Below, piece after piece: positions 28,180 through 38,172 of a stretch of DNA of 38,172 nucleotides. The stretch comes from an archaeon (GTDB lineage Archaea > Thermoplasmatota > Thermoplasmata > JAJSAE01), in the NCBI GenBank assembly GCA_024281315.1, contig JAJSAE010000087.1, positions 1-38,172 on the forward strand, written 5' to 3'. Positions within the stretch are counted from its first letter, which is position 1. Each line of letters opens with the position of its first letter. A program made the position numbers and the translations under genes. Under the pieces are notes generated by a model, which was not told the origin of the DNA, did no database searches, and saw only the letters and a program-made list of their open reading frames with translations.

Positions 28180-29106
28180 ATGAAGAGAAGAATAAATAAA
28201 GATGACAAAGGGGCTGTTTCCCTGCTCCTGACTATGGTGATAGTGGTAGTACTGCTGACTATCGCATTGGCTGGGGTCTACTACCTGAATCGCCCGGTGA
28301 ACGAGGGACAGGACATCCCGGTGGTGGAGGAAGGCGATACCGTTAAGGTGGACTACATCGGCACCTTTGAGGACGGACGGGTATTCGACACCACGCTTTA
28401 TAATGTTGCCAAGGATAACATAACCTATCCGAAGGCGGTATCCTTCGAATTAAAGGAAAAGGGGCTATATGCACCGTTCAGTTTTAAGGTGGGGGCCGGA
28501 AGTACCATAAAGGGATTTGATAAGGGAGTCGGGAGACTTCATCTCAACCAGACGATTACTGTGGTTATTCCGCCAAGTGAAGGGTATGGATATCTGGACA
28601 TGAGCAAGGTAAAGAGCATTCCAATCGTGCAGGAGGTTCCCGTAAAAGAGAGCATGCCCGTGGACGACTTCGAAAAGAAGTTTTCCCACAATCCACAGGT
28701 TGGCCTCACTATAAATGACCCCTTCTGGGGCTGGAACATCACTGTAATGGCTGTTTCTGACGAAATGGTTACCTACTACAACATGCCGACCCTTCATCAG
28801 ACCGTTACACCCTACGGAAACCCAGAAGTCCGGGAGAACAGGGGATGGTACTGCGATGTCATATCTATTGATTCCACGGCAAATAACGGCACCGGTCTCA
28901 TAAAGGTGAAGAATCTCGTAACCAAGGAGAACATCAATGTTACGGGTGGAACCGACCAGAACGGACAGATCTTTACCATTCTGAATGTGGACGAGAAGAA
29001 CGGCACCATCAGCCTGAACTACAATAAAGAAGTGGTGGGCAAGACGCTCATCTTCAAACTGACAGTGGTGGATATTCAGAAAGGGACCGCTACCACAACC
29101 TCATAA
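28180..29106 (+). CDS. Membrane-anchored FKBP-type peptidyl-prolyl isomerase
   Basis: N-terminal TM AVSLLLTMVIVVVLLTIALAGVYYL; GDTVKVDYIGTFEDGRVFDTT...GAGSTIKGFDKGVGRLHLNQTITVVIPPSEGYG. Start at MKRRINKDDKG favoured over 28096. Confidence 0.9.
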   Translation: MKRRINKDDKGAVSLLLTMVIVVVLLTIALAGVYYLNRPVNEGQDIPVVEEGDTVKVDYIGTFEDGRVFDTTLYNVAKDNITYPKAVSFELKEKGLYAPFSFKVGAGSTIKGFDKGVGRLHLNQTITVVIPPSEGYGYLDMSKVKSIPIVQEVPVKESMPVDDFEKKFSHNPQVGLTINDPFWGWNITVMAVSDEMVTYYNMPTLHQTVTPYGNPEVRENRGWYCDVISIDSTANNGTGLIKVKNLVTKENINVTGGTDQNGQIFTILNVDEKNGTISLNYNKEVVGKTLIFKLTVVDIQKGTATTTS

Positions 29107-29139
29107 ACCTATTTCCTTTTCTCTTTTAGTTCTGCATTA

Positions 29140-30093
29140 TCACACGATCAGCAGTATGATATTTCCTGCTATGAGCGAAATAACCAACCCGACCGTCACA
29201 AATATAAGAAGCGGTATCTTAGGATTAACCCATACTTCCTTTATACCCATCTCCTTCAGCATGAGTATCTGCTCGGTATCGTCGTCCTTCGGAAACAGAT
29301 TGACCTTTATCTTGCCATCCACAACCCTTTCCATGAGCCACACATGATGCTTTCCTACCTCCAAAAGAGGTGTTTTATACCCGAAAAAGGCCTGCGGGAC
29401 CTTTATGTCGCCTCTAAAAACATTAAGGAGAAACATGGCCAGTGGCACAGAGAGAGAGGCTATGGCAGCAGTCATAAAAATAATGAACGAAAACGGCAGA
29501 AATATCTGTTCCCATGTGATCACACCGGAAAAAGACCCCATAGTAAGGGGGGAAACAAGAGGTAGAGATGCGGCTATCGATGAAATTGCGGGATAGTGAG
29601 GGAAGAGCAGAGAGAGCATCATAAGGGCCTTGGCATCCGCGCCTCCTTTTATTACATCAAACATGTACAGCAGGTAGATGAAGAGTATCATCGCCAGCAC
29701 CGAAAGTAGTACGGAAAACTGCATGTCCCCCCAGAACATATAAATGCCTCCGATAAAGATTGCAACGGACAGAAAGTAGGCTAATAAACGCAGGGTGTTC
29801 GCTCCCTTCAGGTTGATACCTTCCTCCCCGAATATCTCCTCTCCGTTCCAGAATATGTCGAAGTATATCCATGCGATGGCCATAACAAAAAGGTGGTAGA
29901 ATAAGGGAGCTGCAGCCGCTAACAGCTCCGTTTCCAGTAGTATGAACCCCACTATGCCGCCTGCAATCCAGTACCTCCTATCTGCCATTCGGACTCTCCA
30001 ATCCTGTATGCTGGCCGGCACCAGCATCGAAAGGGCAACAACTATCCTCAAGACATCCGGCATGTAGGGATCCATGGGAGCTAATGGCCTCAC
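29140..30093 (-). CDS. A24-family prepilin/preflagellin-type aspartic peptidase
   Basis: SIQDWRVRMADRRYW and IKGGADAKALMMLSLLFP (GxGD-type), multiple TM segments. Confidence 0.8.
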   Translation of the reverse strand: MRPLAPMDPYMPDVLRIVVALSMLVPASIQDWRVRMADRRYWIAGGIVGFILLETELLAAAAPLFYHLFVMAIAWIYFDIFWNGEEIFGEEGINLKGANTLRLLAYFLSVAIFIGGIYMFWGDMQFSVLLSVLAMILFIYLLYMFDVIKGGADAKALMMLSLLFPHYPAISSIAASLPLVSPLTMGSFSGVITWEQIFLPFSFIIFMTAAIASLSVPLAMFLLNVFRGDIKVPQAFFGYKTPLLEVGKHHVWLMERVVDGKIKVNLFPKDDDTEQILMLKEMGIKEVWVNPKIPLLIFVTVGLVISLIAGNIILLIV

Positions 30094-30112
30094 CGTACTT
30101 TATATTTTCCGC

Positions 30113-30265
30113 TCAGCCCTTTATCTCCTCTTTTGTCCACAGGAGGAGGAGGCTGCAGCCCAGCGCGCAGCCATCTTCATTATGTTTGAAGACGCAGTCC
30201 CTGCAAGGATGCGCCCAGTTGTCTTCTTTTCCGTCTATTCTGTCCTCTTTTTGCGTAGGGTTCAT
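30113..30265 (-). CDS. 50-aa small Cys-containing (putative zinc-binding) protein absent from the ORF track
   Basis: MNPTQKEDRIDGKEDNWAHPCRDCVFKHNEDGCALGCSLLLLWTKEEIKG; SD GAAGGTGA upstream; CxxC and CxxxC. Confidence 0.6.
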   Translation of the reverse strand: MNPTQKEDRIDGKEDNWAHPCRDCVFKHNEDGCALGCSLLLLWTKEEIKG

Positions 30266-30368
30266 TTTTTCACCTTCGGGTAAAAGCGGGCGGCAGGGTT
30301 TTTAAGGGGTCGTGCTGCATACAACAGAAATACAGCATAGAAAAGTGTTAAATAGAAAACAGGAATGA

Positions 30369-31655
<1,287 letters not shown>

Positions 31656-31695
31656 TTCCCAATCTCAGCCTTCCTCCGCTCTGAAATTACAGCAT

Positions 31696-32586
31696 TTACT
31701 TATGTGGGAAAAGAACTGCCCCGTCCTGCCAGATTACTCTGAAGTTGTCCGAGAGTTCGTTCCCGAAGAGATACGAGGGAACTTTTATCTCAAGCATAAT
31801 CGAATTGTTGCCCGAGCCCGAAACTGCGGCCACATTTCCGATGGGAGTCCAGTAGCTCCAGTTTCCCGTGCCGGTGCTGCTGCCATATATGCTTGCCGTT
31901 CTTGATAAAACACCCTCAGGAGACAGTTTAACGGAGACAAGATAATCCGCACCTATTCCGCCGTACTGATATCCTGTATTCGGATTCCCATCCGAGTCTA
32001 TCAGCCCGTAAAAGACCTCGGCATTCTCCACCGGCATGCTTCGCAGGTAGAAATAAAGCGTATCTCCGTCTGTTTTCATTGCGCTTTCCACAAGACTGCC
32101 GTGGGTTCCGAAAAGGCTCTGTCTGGATACGCCATCCCAGTCCGATATGGAACCATCAAGGGAAATCCCAGAATGGTGGGAAACGGAGGGAAGAGATAGA
32201 TAACCAACGGGAAGTACGAAAAGCAGGGCAATCATAACAGACACTGCGGCCCGTGGTGACAGGTTTCTTTTTACCAGAAGCGAAATCTAAGGCAGTGTGC
32301 TAGCCGCCAGAGGTCTGAGACCTTTTAGGCCGGAAGTTTTCAGTATTTTCACTATTCTGGCCCTCTCATGCCCCATTCCTCTCGGTGATACGCCGTTAAT
32401 GAAACCGTTTCCGTTTACCAGTCCGTTGGAAAGACCGTTTCGAGTGGTTATGCCCCCGTTCACAAGGCTCTTTCCACTGGTTATTCCATCGTCTTTGGCT
32501 CCTGTTTCTCCGGATTTCTTATGCCCGGACTGAAACCGGAGGCGCAAGTGGGAGTTTGTCCTATCCAGGATTTTTGCTGACATCAT
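31696..32586 (-). CDS. NG-repeat N-terminal / TM / extracellular beta-domain protein, paralog of 32901-34928, with in-frame TAG at 32287-32289
   Basis: MMSAKILDRTNSHLRL...GITTRNGLSNGLVNGNGFINGVSPRG...LRPLAASTLP-TAG-ISLLVKRNLSPRAAVSVMIALLFVLPVGYLSLPSVSHHSGISLDGSISDWDGV...VPSYLFGNELSDNFRVIW. Same order of modules as the downstream paralog. SD GGTGAT before ATGATG. Confidence 0.75.
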
Positions 32587-32780
32587 ATCACCTTTGTATG
32601 TCCTGATTTTTTCTAAGCGGACACCTGACCAAGTATTTTCCAGGTCATTCTCTCCCCCACCAAGGTGTCTGGTAAAAGAACTGCCGATATGTGCCACTGC
32701 CACGGATTACCTTTCAGGCACCCACATGTTGCATTTATAGGGCAGCACAGCCCATCCTCTGTGGCCTTTATCGTTTGCAT
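32583..32780 (-). CDS. Possible small Cys-rich ORF with in-frame TAG at 32613-32615; TGA overlaps the next gene start
   Basis: TATA-like TTTATATA at 32822-32830, SD GAGGAG, ATG, then MQTIKATEDGLCCPINATCGCLKGNPWQWHISAVLLPDTLVGERMTWKILGQVSA-TAG-KKSGHTKVI-TGA. Confidence 0.3.
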
Positions 32781-32900
32781 ATCAACAGCTCCTCAACGGC
32801 TAAATAGAGAAACATGGCGAATATATAAATAGGTTTCGGACGGTTTAATGGAGCAAGCATAAAAATTAACGACAAGTGCTAAATAAAGATGAGAATGGGT

Positions 32901-34928
32901 TTAAGGTTGAGATTGGCGCCTTCTTCTCACCAGAACGAGGGCCGAAACGACCAGTAGGGGCAGTAGCACATCCGAGAACTCCGGCAGGGGCGTGGGGGCA
33001 AGCGGAGCATTCCTCGTACTGCCGTGCTGCATGGCACCCAGAGATATGGCACTATCAGTTACATCCGAATTGTGCCCCCAGTCTGTGGTTACAATTACTG
33101 CTCTCACACTACCGTTGGCCGCAGTCATGCCGATATCGGAAAGATAAACACCTGTCTCCAATTCGTTATGTCCTACCGCTGCATCTATGCTTCTCACCTT
33201 TGTCATCGAAGGATAGGTATACAAATTCGCGCCTGTTACAATACCATTAATTCCGGTTATGATCGCAACATAATCGGCGGAAATACCATAAACAGCAGCC
33301 CCTCCATCCACGGAGTCTATGTAAATCTCGGTTATATCTTCTCCGCTGACTCTGGCTTTTATTACCTGCGGATTGCCGGCACCCGAGCCTGCGCCCCCGC
33401 TACTTTGAGTCTGGACAAAGGGTATAATATCTCCGCCGAGAGCCGTTCCGTCAGGCATTACTTTCATGTAGAAGTAGGCGGCGTCCGTGTCACTGGTCGC
33501 CGCATAATCGGTTATATCTATGTTAGAGTCGCTATTGGGAGTTACATCGCCCTGTGCATCGGCTGTTGGTTGGATGTCGGACCAGTCCGCAAACGCTCCG
33601 TCTATGTGGACCCCCATGGGGGCCGTATTAACATATCCCGCAGCAACGCAGTCGAAAAGAGACACTGTTCCCACATCCGTGGATATATCTGCCGCAGACA
33701 AAGAGACGGATATCAGGTCTCCGTCCGCTGCGGAACCGGTATCTGCCGTGATATAAATTGTTCTGGCCTCACCCGCATTCAGCGAGACGGGCGGTATGTC
33801 AGTAAGGGTTCCGGAACCCGTAAGACGGGGAGAAAAATTGACTGTTATGGGGGTCTGCTGCGCCCTCATTGTCACCTTTATCATCTGCACGCCCGCTCCT
33901 CTTTCCACTATCCCGCCGTTTACCATGTCTTCGCAGGTCACCTGAAGTGCCCCTTTTTCCATGCTTATCGGGACGCTGGCGGGATTACTGATATCAGCAG
34001 CCGCCCCCCTTGAGATCCAGTACATCTGGAAGTTGTCGGAAAGTTTCGGGTTGAAATTATAAGACGGAACCTTCATCTCGATCTCGTTGCCGTGAGCTCC
34101 GCTTCCTATTGCCATAGCAGGGGTGCCTATGCTCGCCCATGCACTCCAGTTGTGTGTATCAGTGGAAGAGCCGTAGGTGAGAAGAGACGCGTGATTCAGG
34201 CTCTCAGGCCACCCGTAAATCTCTATAAGATAGTCCGCACCCATGCCTCCGACATCATAGCCTGTGGAGGGATTGTTATCCGCATCAATGAATCCGTAGT
34301 ATGCGAAAACACCAGAGGTGGAACTTATCGCGTCTCCTACCTTCAGATATGCAAAGAGCGAGCCGTCCACGATATTGACAGCGTATTCTTTCATATCGAT
34401 GACATTATTCGGAACAGACATACTGTCCGTGTACTTCGGAACATCAATCCAGTCATCAAAATTCCCATCTACGGCAGGGCCGGCGGCCACATTGCCGGAA
34501 GGGGCAAACATTACGGCAACCGAGGCAAGGAGCATGATGAAAAGCACTATGAGAGAGACTGCTGTTCCTTTTTTCTTCCGCCTTGTTGTCCGGGTCGGTT
34601 TGATAGAACCGTTCGACCCGTTGCCATTGGTCAATCCATTACCATTCGTAAGACCGTTACCGTTAGTGAGGCCGTTACCATTGGTCAATCCGTTACCATT
34701 CGTAAGACCGTTGCCGTTAGTGAGGCCGTTACCATTGGTCAATCCGTTACCATTCGTAAGACCGTTGCCGTTAGTGAGGCCATTACCGTTGGTCAATCCG
34801 TTACCATTCGTAAGACCGTTGCCGTTAGTGAGGCCGTTACCGTTGGTCAATCCGTTACCATTCGTAAGACCGTTCTCGCTCTTTTTGGATCTTCCACTGT
34901 TCTTTCTCCCCCTGTTTTTCTTACCCAT
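32901..34928 (-). CDS. GLTNGN-repeat membrane protein with extracellular beta domains and PEF-CTERM-like C-terminus
   Basis: MGKKNRGRKNSGRSKKSEN(GLTNGN)x14...RRKKKGTAVSLIVLFIMLLASVAVMFAPSGNVAAGPAVDGNFDDWID...PTPLPEFSDVLLPLLVVSALVLVRRRRQSQP. Confidence 0.85.
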   Translation of the reverse strand: MGKKNRGRKNSGRSKKSENGLTNGNGLTNGNGLTNGNGLTNGNGLTNGNGLTNGNGLTNGNGLTNGNGLTNGNGLTNGNGLTNGNGLTNGNGLTNGNGLTNGNGSNGSIKPTRTTRRKKKGTAVSLIVLFIMLLASVAVMFAPSGNVAAGPAVDGNFDDWIDVPKYTDSMSVPNNVIDMKEYAVNIVDGSLFAYLKVGDAISSTSGVFAYYGFIDADNNPSTGYDVGGMGADYLIEIYGWPESLNHASLLTYGSSTDTHNWSAWASIGTPAMAIGSGAHGNEIEMKVPSYNFNPKLSDNFQMYWISRGAAADISNPASVPISMEKGALQVTCEDMVNGGIVERGAGVQMIKVTMRAQQTPITVNFSPRLTGSGTLTDIPPVSLNAGEARTIYITADTGSAADGDLISVSLSAADISTDVGTVSLFDCVAAGYVNTAPMGVHIDGAFADWSDIQPTADAQGDVTPNSDSNIDITDYAATSDTDAAYFYMKVMPDGTALGGDIIPFVQTQSSGGAGSGAGNPQVIKARVSGEDITEIYIDSVDGGAAVYGISADYVAIITGINGIVTGANLYTYPSMTKVRSIDAAVGHNELETGVYLSDIGMTAANGSVRAVIVTTDWGHNSDVTDSAISLGAMQHGSTRNAPLAPTPLPEFSDVLLPLLVVSALVLVRRRRQSQP
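34618..34869 (-). repeat. 14 tandem 18-bp units encoding GLTNGN, arranged as a 54-bp higher-order repeat
   Basis: Units cycle A (..ggtcaat), B (..cgtaaga), C (..agtgagg) in the order ABCABCABCABCAB on the + strand. Confidence 0.95.
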
Positions 34929-34937
34929 AATACCACC

Positions 34938-35405
34938 TCAATTCTCAGAATTCCCCCACATCCAGATAAGCAAAAGACCCACGACAAATATGGCCAGCGA
35001 TGCGAGAATTCCCGTCCACTCCTTACTGCCGATTGTGCTGGCACCTCCGCTTACACCCATAATAGATTGAACAATACCTGACCTCAGGCCGGCCACTCCT
35101 CCGAGACCAAGAACAGAGAGAAAAAGTCCTGCGGAGAAAAGGAATTTGCCGACATGCCGAACCTTTTCAGTTTTATCCTCTACGAGCTCATCCTCCTCCT
35201 CTTCTCCATCTCCGAATAGATCATCACCAAGTCCTTCCGTGATGTCCTCTTCATCAATCTCGAATTCAACACCGCATTCCGGGCAGACCAGTGCATCTGC
35301 TGGAATGATGGCCCCGCAACTGGGACACTGGGCTAGTTCCTCATCGTCTTCATATTCCATTCTTCTTGCCCCCTTTGATAGAGTTAGATGATTGGTATAG
35401 CACAC
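34938..35405 (-). CDS. Zinc-ribbon protein with acidic linker and C-terminal TM helices
   Basis: CPSCGAIIPADALVCPECGVEFE; GEEEEDELVEDKTEK; hydrophobic segments FLFSAGLFLSVLGLGGVAGL and WTGILASLAIFVVGLLLIWMW. Confidence 0.8.
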   Translation of the reverse strand: MCYTNHLTLSKGARRMEYEDDEELAQCPSCGAIIPADALVCPECGVEFEIDEEDITEGLGDDLFGDGEEEEDELVEDKTEKVRHVGKFLFSAGLFLSVLGLGGVAGLRSGIVQSIMGVSGGASTIGSKEWTGILASLAIFVVGLLLIWMWGNSEN

Positions 35406-35523
35406 TCCTATATATATGCTTTTCGGTTATGTTATTGTTTTTTTGCCACTTCTTTTTCTTAAAAATAACAGCGGACGAAGGCATCCACCAATCTTTAAAT
35501 AACAGCACGAAGTTGAGGCGACG

Positions 35524-37935
35524 ATGAAGAAGGTTCTCGTAGTTTGTGAGAAGGCCGCTGCAGCCAGACGGATAGCAGGAATACTTTCCGGAGGACGACC
35601 GGAGACAAAAAAAGTCGGTATGGTTTCTATATATTCCTTTTCAAAAGACGGGACTGAATTCTCCGTGCTGGGGCTTCACGGCCATATAATCGCCCTGGAC
35701 TTCGATAAAAAATTAAATAACTGGTCTGGCGTACCTCCGGCAAAACTTATCCGGAGCGACCCCATAAAGATAATAAGCGAAAAGGCCATAGTGAATATTC
35801 TGAACCGGCTCGTTTCCCAGATGGACGAGATAATCATTGCCACGGATTTTGACAGGGAGGGGGAATTGATCGGCGTGGAAGCCCTTGAGGTTGCGGGCAT
35901 TTCCGAAAAAGAAGAAAAACTGAAGATAAAGAGAGCGAGGTTCAGCTCTCTAACTCCCCTGGAAATCAATCAGGCCTTTGAGAATCTGGAGGATGTGGAT
36001 TACAGACTGGCAAAGGCGGCGGAGGCCAGACAGGTGGTTGATCTCACATGGGGAGCGGTCCTGACAAGGCTCATATCTCTGGCTTCCGGACAGAAGGGGA
36101 AGAGTTTTCTCTCTGCCGGCAGAGTGCAGAGTCCCACACTCAGTCTGGTAGTGGACCGGGACAGAGATATACGGGAGTTCGTACCAAAAACATACTGGAA
36201 CATAAAAGCAGAGTTAAAGAACGAAGAGGTATTTCTGGCGTCGCACAGGGATCAGCCGTTCTGGAAAAAGGAGGAGGCCGATGCCGCTTTTAACAGGGCA
36301 CTTCGGGCAAAGTGGGGTCATGTTCTGGAGTATCGAATAGAAGAAAAGAAGGACTGGCCGCTGGCCCCGTTCGATACCACCACATTCCTAATGGAGGCGA
36401 ACAAACTCGGTATCTCCCCCGCACAGGCAATGAAGATTGCGGAAGACCTCTATACCTCAGGCTACATATCATACCCCAGAACCGATAATACGGTATATCC
36501 CCGTGGACTCGGTCTTAAATCCATACTTGAAAAACTCGTTAACTCCGACCTTGGAGACATGGCGACGGAACTTCTGAAACAGGAAAAACTGAGGCCGAGC
36601 AGGGGAAAGAAGCAGACCACGGATCATCCCCCGATACACCCGACCTCGGCAGCGAAGAAAAGCAAAATGAAGGGAGATAAATGGAAGATATACGAGCTCA
36701 TCGTCAGGAGATTTTACGCCACCCTTGCGCCCTTCGCCCTGATTAAGAATACCAGTACACTTCTGAACCTCGAAGGTGAGATATTCAAAGCCGATGGCAA
36801 GAACCTTGTTGAGGCTGGCTGGAGGAAATATTACCCGTATTATTCTCTTAATGAGAGGAGATTACCTGTTCTGGAGGTCGGAAAGATGGTGGATGTTGTT
36901 GCCGTTACCATGGACGAAGAGGAGACTAAACCGCCCTCAAGATACAGCCAAGCAAGCCTTTTGAAGGAGATGGAGAAGAGAAATCTCGGAACGAAGAGTA
37001 CGAGGCACGACATAATTCAGAAGCTATACGACAGAAAGTATGTACAGGGAAACAATCTTGTCCCCACGCTCACGGGAAGGGCCGTTGTAGAGGCCCTAGA
37101 AGAGCACGCAAGAGTCATAACGAGCAGCGACATGACGGCCACCCTTGAGAAAGACATGGATAAAATAGCTGAAGGGGCTAAAAGGTTCGCCGAGGTTCTT
37201 GAAGAATCCAGACAGATGCTGGAGATTGCTGCCGAGACAATAGAAAAGAACAGGGATAAGATAGGAGAAGATATCAGAAAGGCCATGCGGGAGCAACATT
37301 ACATCGGAAAGTGTCCGAAGTGCGGCGGAGACCTGATAATCATAAAAACCAGGAAGGGGACTCAGTTTATCGGCTGTAGCAACTATCCTGACTGCGATGT
37401 TACGAGACCAATCCCTCAGGGCGTCCTCGTGATTCCGGGAGATAAGGACTGCGAAGTCTGCGGCGCTCCAACCGTTAAAATCATAGGAAAAGGGGCCTCG
37501 CCAGTGGAAATATGTATAAATCCGGAGTGCTCCGGCTCCAAAAACAACCTCATTGCCGGAAAATGCCCGAAGTGCGGCAACGACCTCATAATGAGGTACT
37601 CACGCAGGGGCAAAAGGTTCGCTGGATGCTCGGCCTATCCGAAATGCGATGTCAGTTATCCCCTCCCCCAGAAGGGAAAGATTGAATTCACGGGAAAGAC
37701 CTGTCCTCACTGCGGCGCTCCTATTATAAAACTGATAATGAAAGGGAGAAGGCCGATGGAAATGTGCATAAATATGGAATGCCCCGCCAGAGAAAAGAGA
37801 GACAAAAAGAAAAAGACGAAAAGGCTTAGGCCCCTCTTCTCTCTCTGGATTTGGGTCTCAAACCTTCGTAGCCGCACTTTCTGCATCTCGTCGCCTTGGG
37901 TGCATTTCGTGCGCCGCACTTCATGCATATCTTGA
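35524..37935 (+). CDS. topA: DNA topoisomerase I (type IA) with C-terminal zinc ribbons
   Basis: [61 protein letters not shown]; several CxxC ribbon motifs. The C-terminal ~35 residues are doubtful. Confidence 0.95.
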   Translation: MKKVLVVCEKAAAARRIAGILSGGRPETKKVGMVSIYSFSKDGTEFSVLGLHGHIIALDFDKKLNNWSGVPPAKLIRSDPIKIISEKAIVNILNRLVSQMDEIIIATDFDREGELIGVEALEVAGISEKEEKLKIKRARFSSLTPLEINQAFENLEDVDYRLAKAAEARQVVDLTWGAVLTRLISLASGQKGKSFLSAGRVQSPTLSLVVDRDRDIREFVPKTYWNIKAELKNEEVFLASHRDQPFWKKEEADAAFNRALRAKWGHVLEYRIEEKKDWPLAPFDTTTFLMEANKLGISPAQAMKIAEDLYTSGYISYPRTDNTVYPRGLGLKSILEKLVNSDLGDMATELLKQEKLRPSRGKKQTTDHPPIHPTSAAKKSKMKGDKWKIYELIVRRFYATLAPFALIKNTSTLLNLEGEIFKADGKNLVEAGWRKYYPYYSLNERRLPVLEVGKMVDVVAVTMDEEETKPPSRYSQASLLKEMEKRNLGTKSTRHDIIQKLYDRKYVQGNNLVPTLTGRAVVEALEEHARVITSSDMTATLEKDMDKIAEGAKRFAEVLEESRQMLEIAAETIEKNRDKIGEDIRKAMREQHYIGKCPKCGGDLIIIKTRKGTQFIGCSNYPDCDVTRPIPQGVLVIPGDKDCEVCGAPTVKIIGKGASPVEICINPECSGSKNNLIAGKCPKCGNDLIMRYSRRGKRFAGCSAYPKCDVSYPLPQKGKIEFTGKTCPHCGAPIIKLIMKGRRPMEMCINMECPAREKRDKKKKTKRLRPLFSLWIWVSNLRSRTFCISSPWVHFVRRTSCIS

Positions 37936-37975
37936 CATTGAGCAGTCTTTCTTCAGCTTCTGGAAATCTAGCCAT
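37826..37975 (-). CDS. rpl40e: Ribosomal protein L40e, absent from the ORF track
   Basis: Minus strand reads [52 protein letters not shown]; two CxxC pairs with the archaeal L40e pattern. Confidence 0.93.
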   Translation of the reverse strand: MARFPEAEERLLNVKICMKCGARNAPKATRCRKCGYEGLRPKSRERRGA

Positions 37976-38034
37976 ATAAATGCCTCGAAACTGCCCAATA
38001 CGGCGGTTGGTTTTAAAGATTTCGGTAATAAGTG

Positions 38035-38172
38035 CTCTGTTGCATAAATACTTTTATAAAGCCATGGTGCATATTCTTCCTTATCCAACCATGGAAGGGA
38101 TGCACCATGGCCGAAATGGAGATACAGAAGAAGTATATAAGAAATTGGTCTGAGTATAATGAAGGCCTTGTG
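38035..38172 (+). mobile_element. Left end of an IS5-like insertion sequence, truncated by the window edge
   Basis: Terminal-repeat-like CTCTGTTGCATAAA, TATA TTTTATAAA, then a transposase start. Confidence 0.65.
38107..38172 (+). CDS. Transposase N-terminus (partial)
   Basis: MAEMEIQKKYIRNWSEYNEGLV; resembles the RNWxEYNxxLV start common in IS5-like transposases. Confidence 0.65.
   Translation, partial: MAEMEIQKKYIRNWSEYNEGLV

Noticed and set aside
34618-34869. Short regular repeats as a possible CRISPR array
   Set aside because: Contiguous in-frame 18-bp units without spacers, inside a coding gene.
33024-35081. Two 329-aa + strand ORFs and a 250-aa ORF across the GLTNGN gene
   Set aside because: The 18-bp repeat is stop-free in several frames; products are repeat artefacts (VTIGQSVTIRKTV, LPLVNPLPFVRP).

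Overview
Archaeal chromosomal window, probably Euryarchaeota and Thermoplasmata-like (inference from TATA boxes, GGTGAT Shine-Dalgarno sites, archaeal TopA, L40e, A24 peptidase and GLTNG-type surface proteins). Contents left to right: 3' part of a cystathionine gamma-synthase-like gene interrupted by one in-frame TAG; a heavy-metal cluster (CopA-type ATPase, Cys-rich zinc-ribbon protein, YHS protein, CadC/ArsR-like regulator preceded by a short coupled leader ORF, Cd/Zn/Pb-type ATPase); a GAF/fRMsr-like protein; a 2306-aa surface protein with one TM and a conserved-looking cytoplasmic tail; an ArsR-like regulator; a serine-biosynthesis cluster (class V aminotransferase, SerA, DUF1015); a decayed IS and a duplicated Fn3 gene fragment; a four-gene overlapping surface-protein operon (PKD/Fn3/TSP3 protein, FG-GAP protein, clostripain-like C11 peptidase, CBM9-like membrane protein with an apparent AUA start); a membrane FKBP; an A24 prepilin peptidase; a 50-aa Cys protein absent from the ORF track; PurA; two paralogous GLTNG/NG-repeat membrane proteins, one split only by an in-frame TAG; a zinc-ribbon membrane protein; TopA overlapping an antisense ribosomal protein L40e gene absent from the ORF track; and the 5' end of an IS transposase with a hairpin over its start codon. 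The main observation is that two otherwise intact genes (with a weaker third case) are each interrupted only by a single in-frame TAG. This suggests UAG may be decoded, for example as pyrrolysine, in this organism. No CRISPR array, rRNA or tRNA was recognised.
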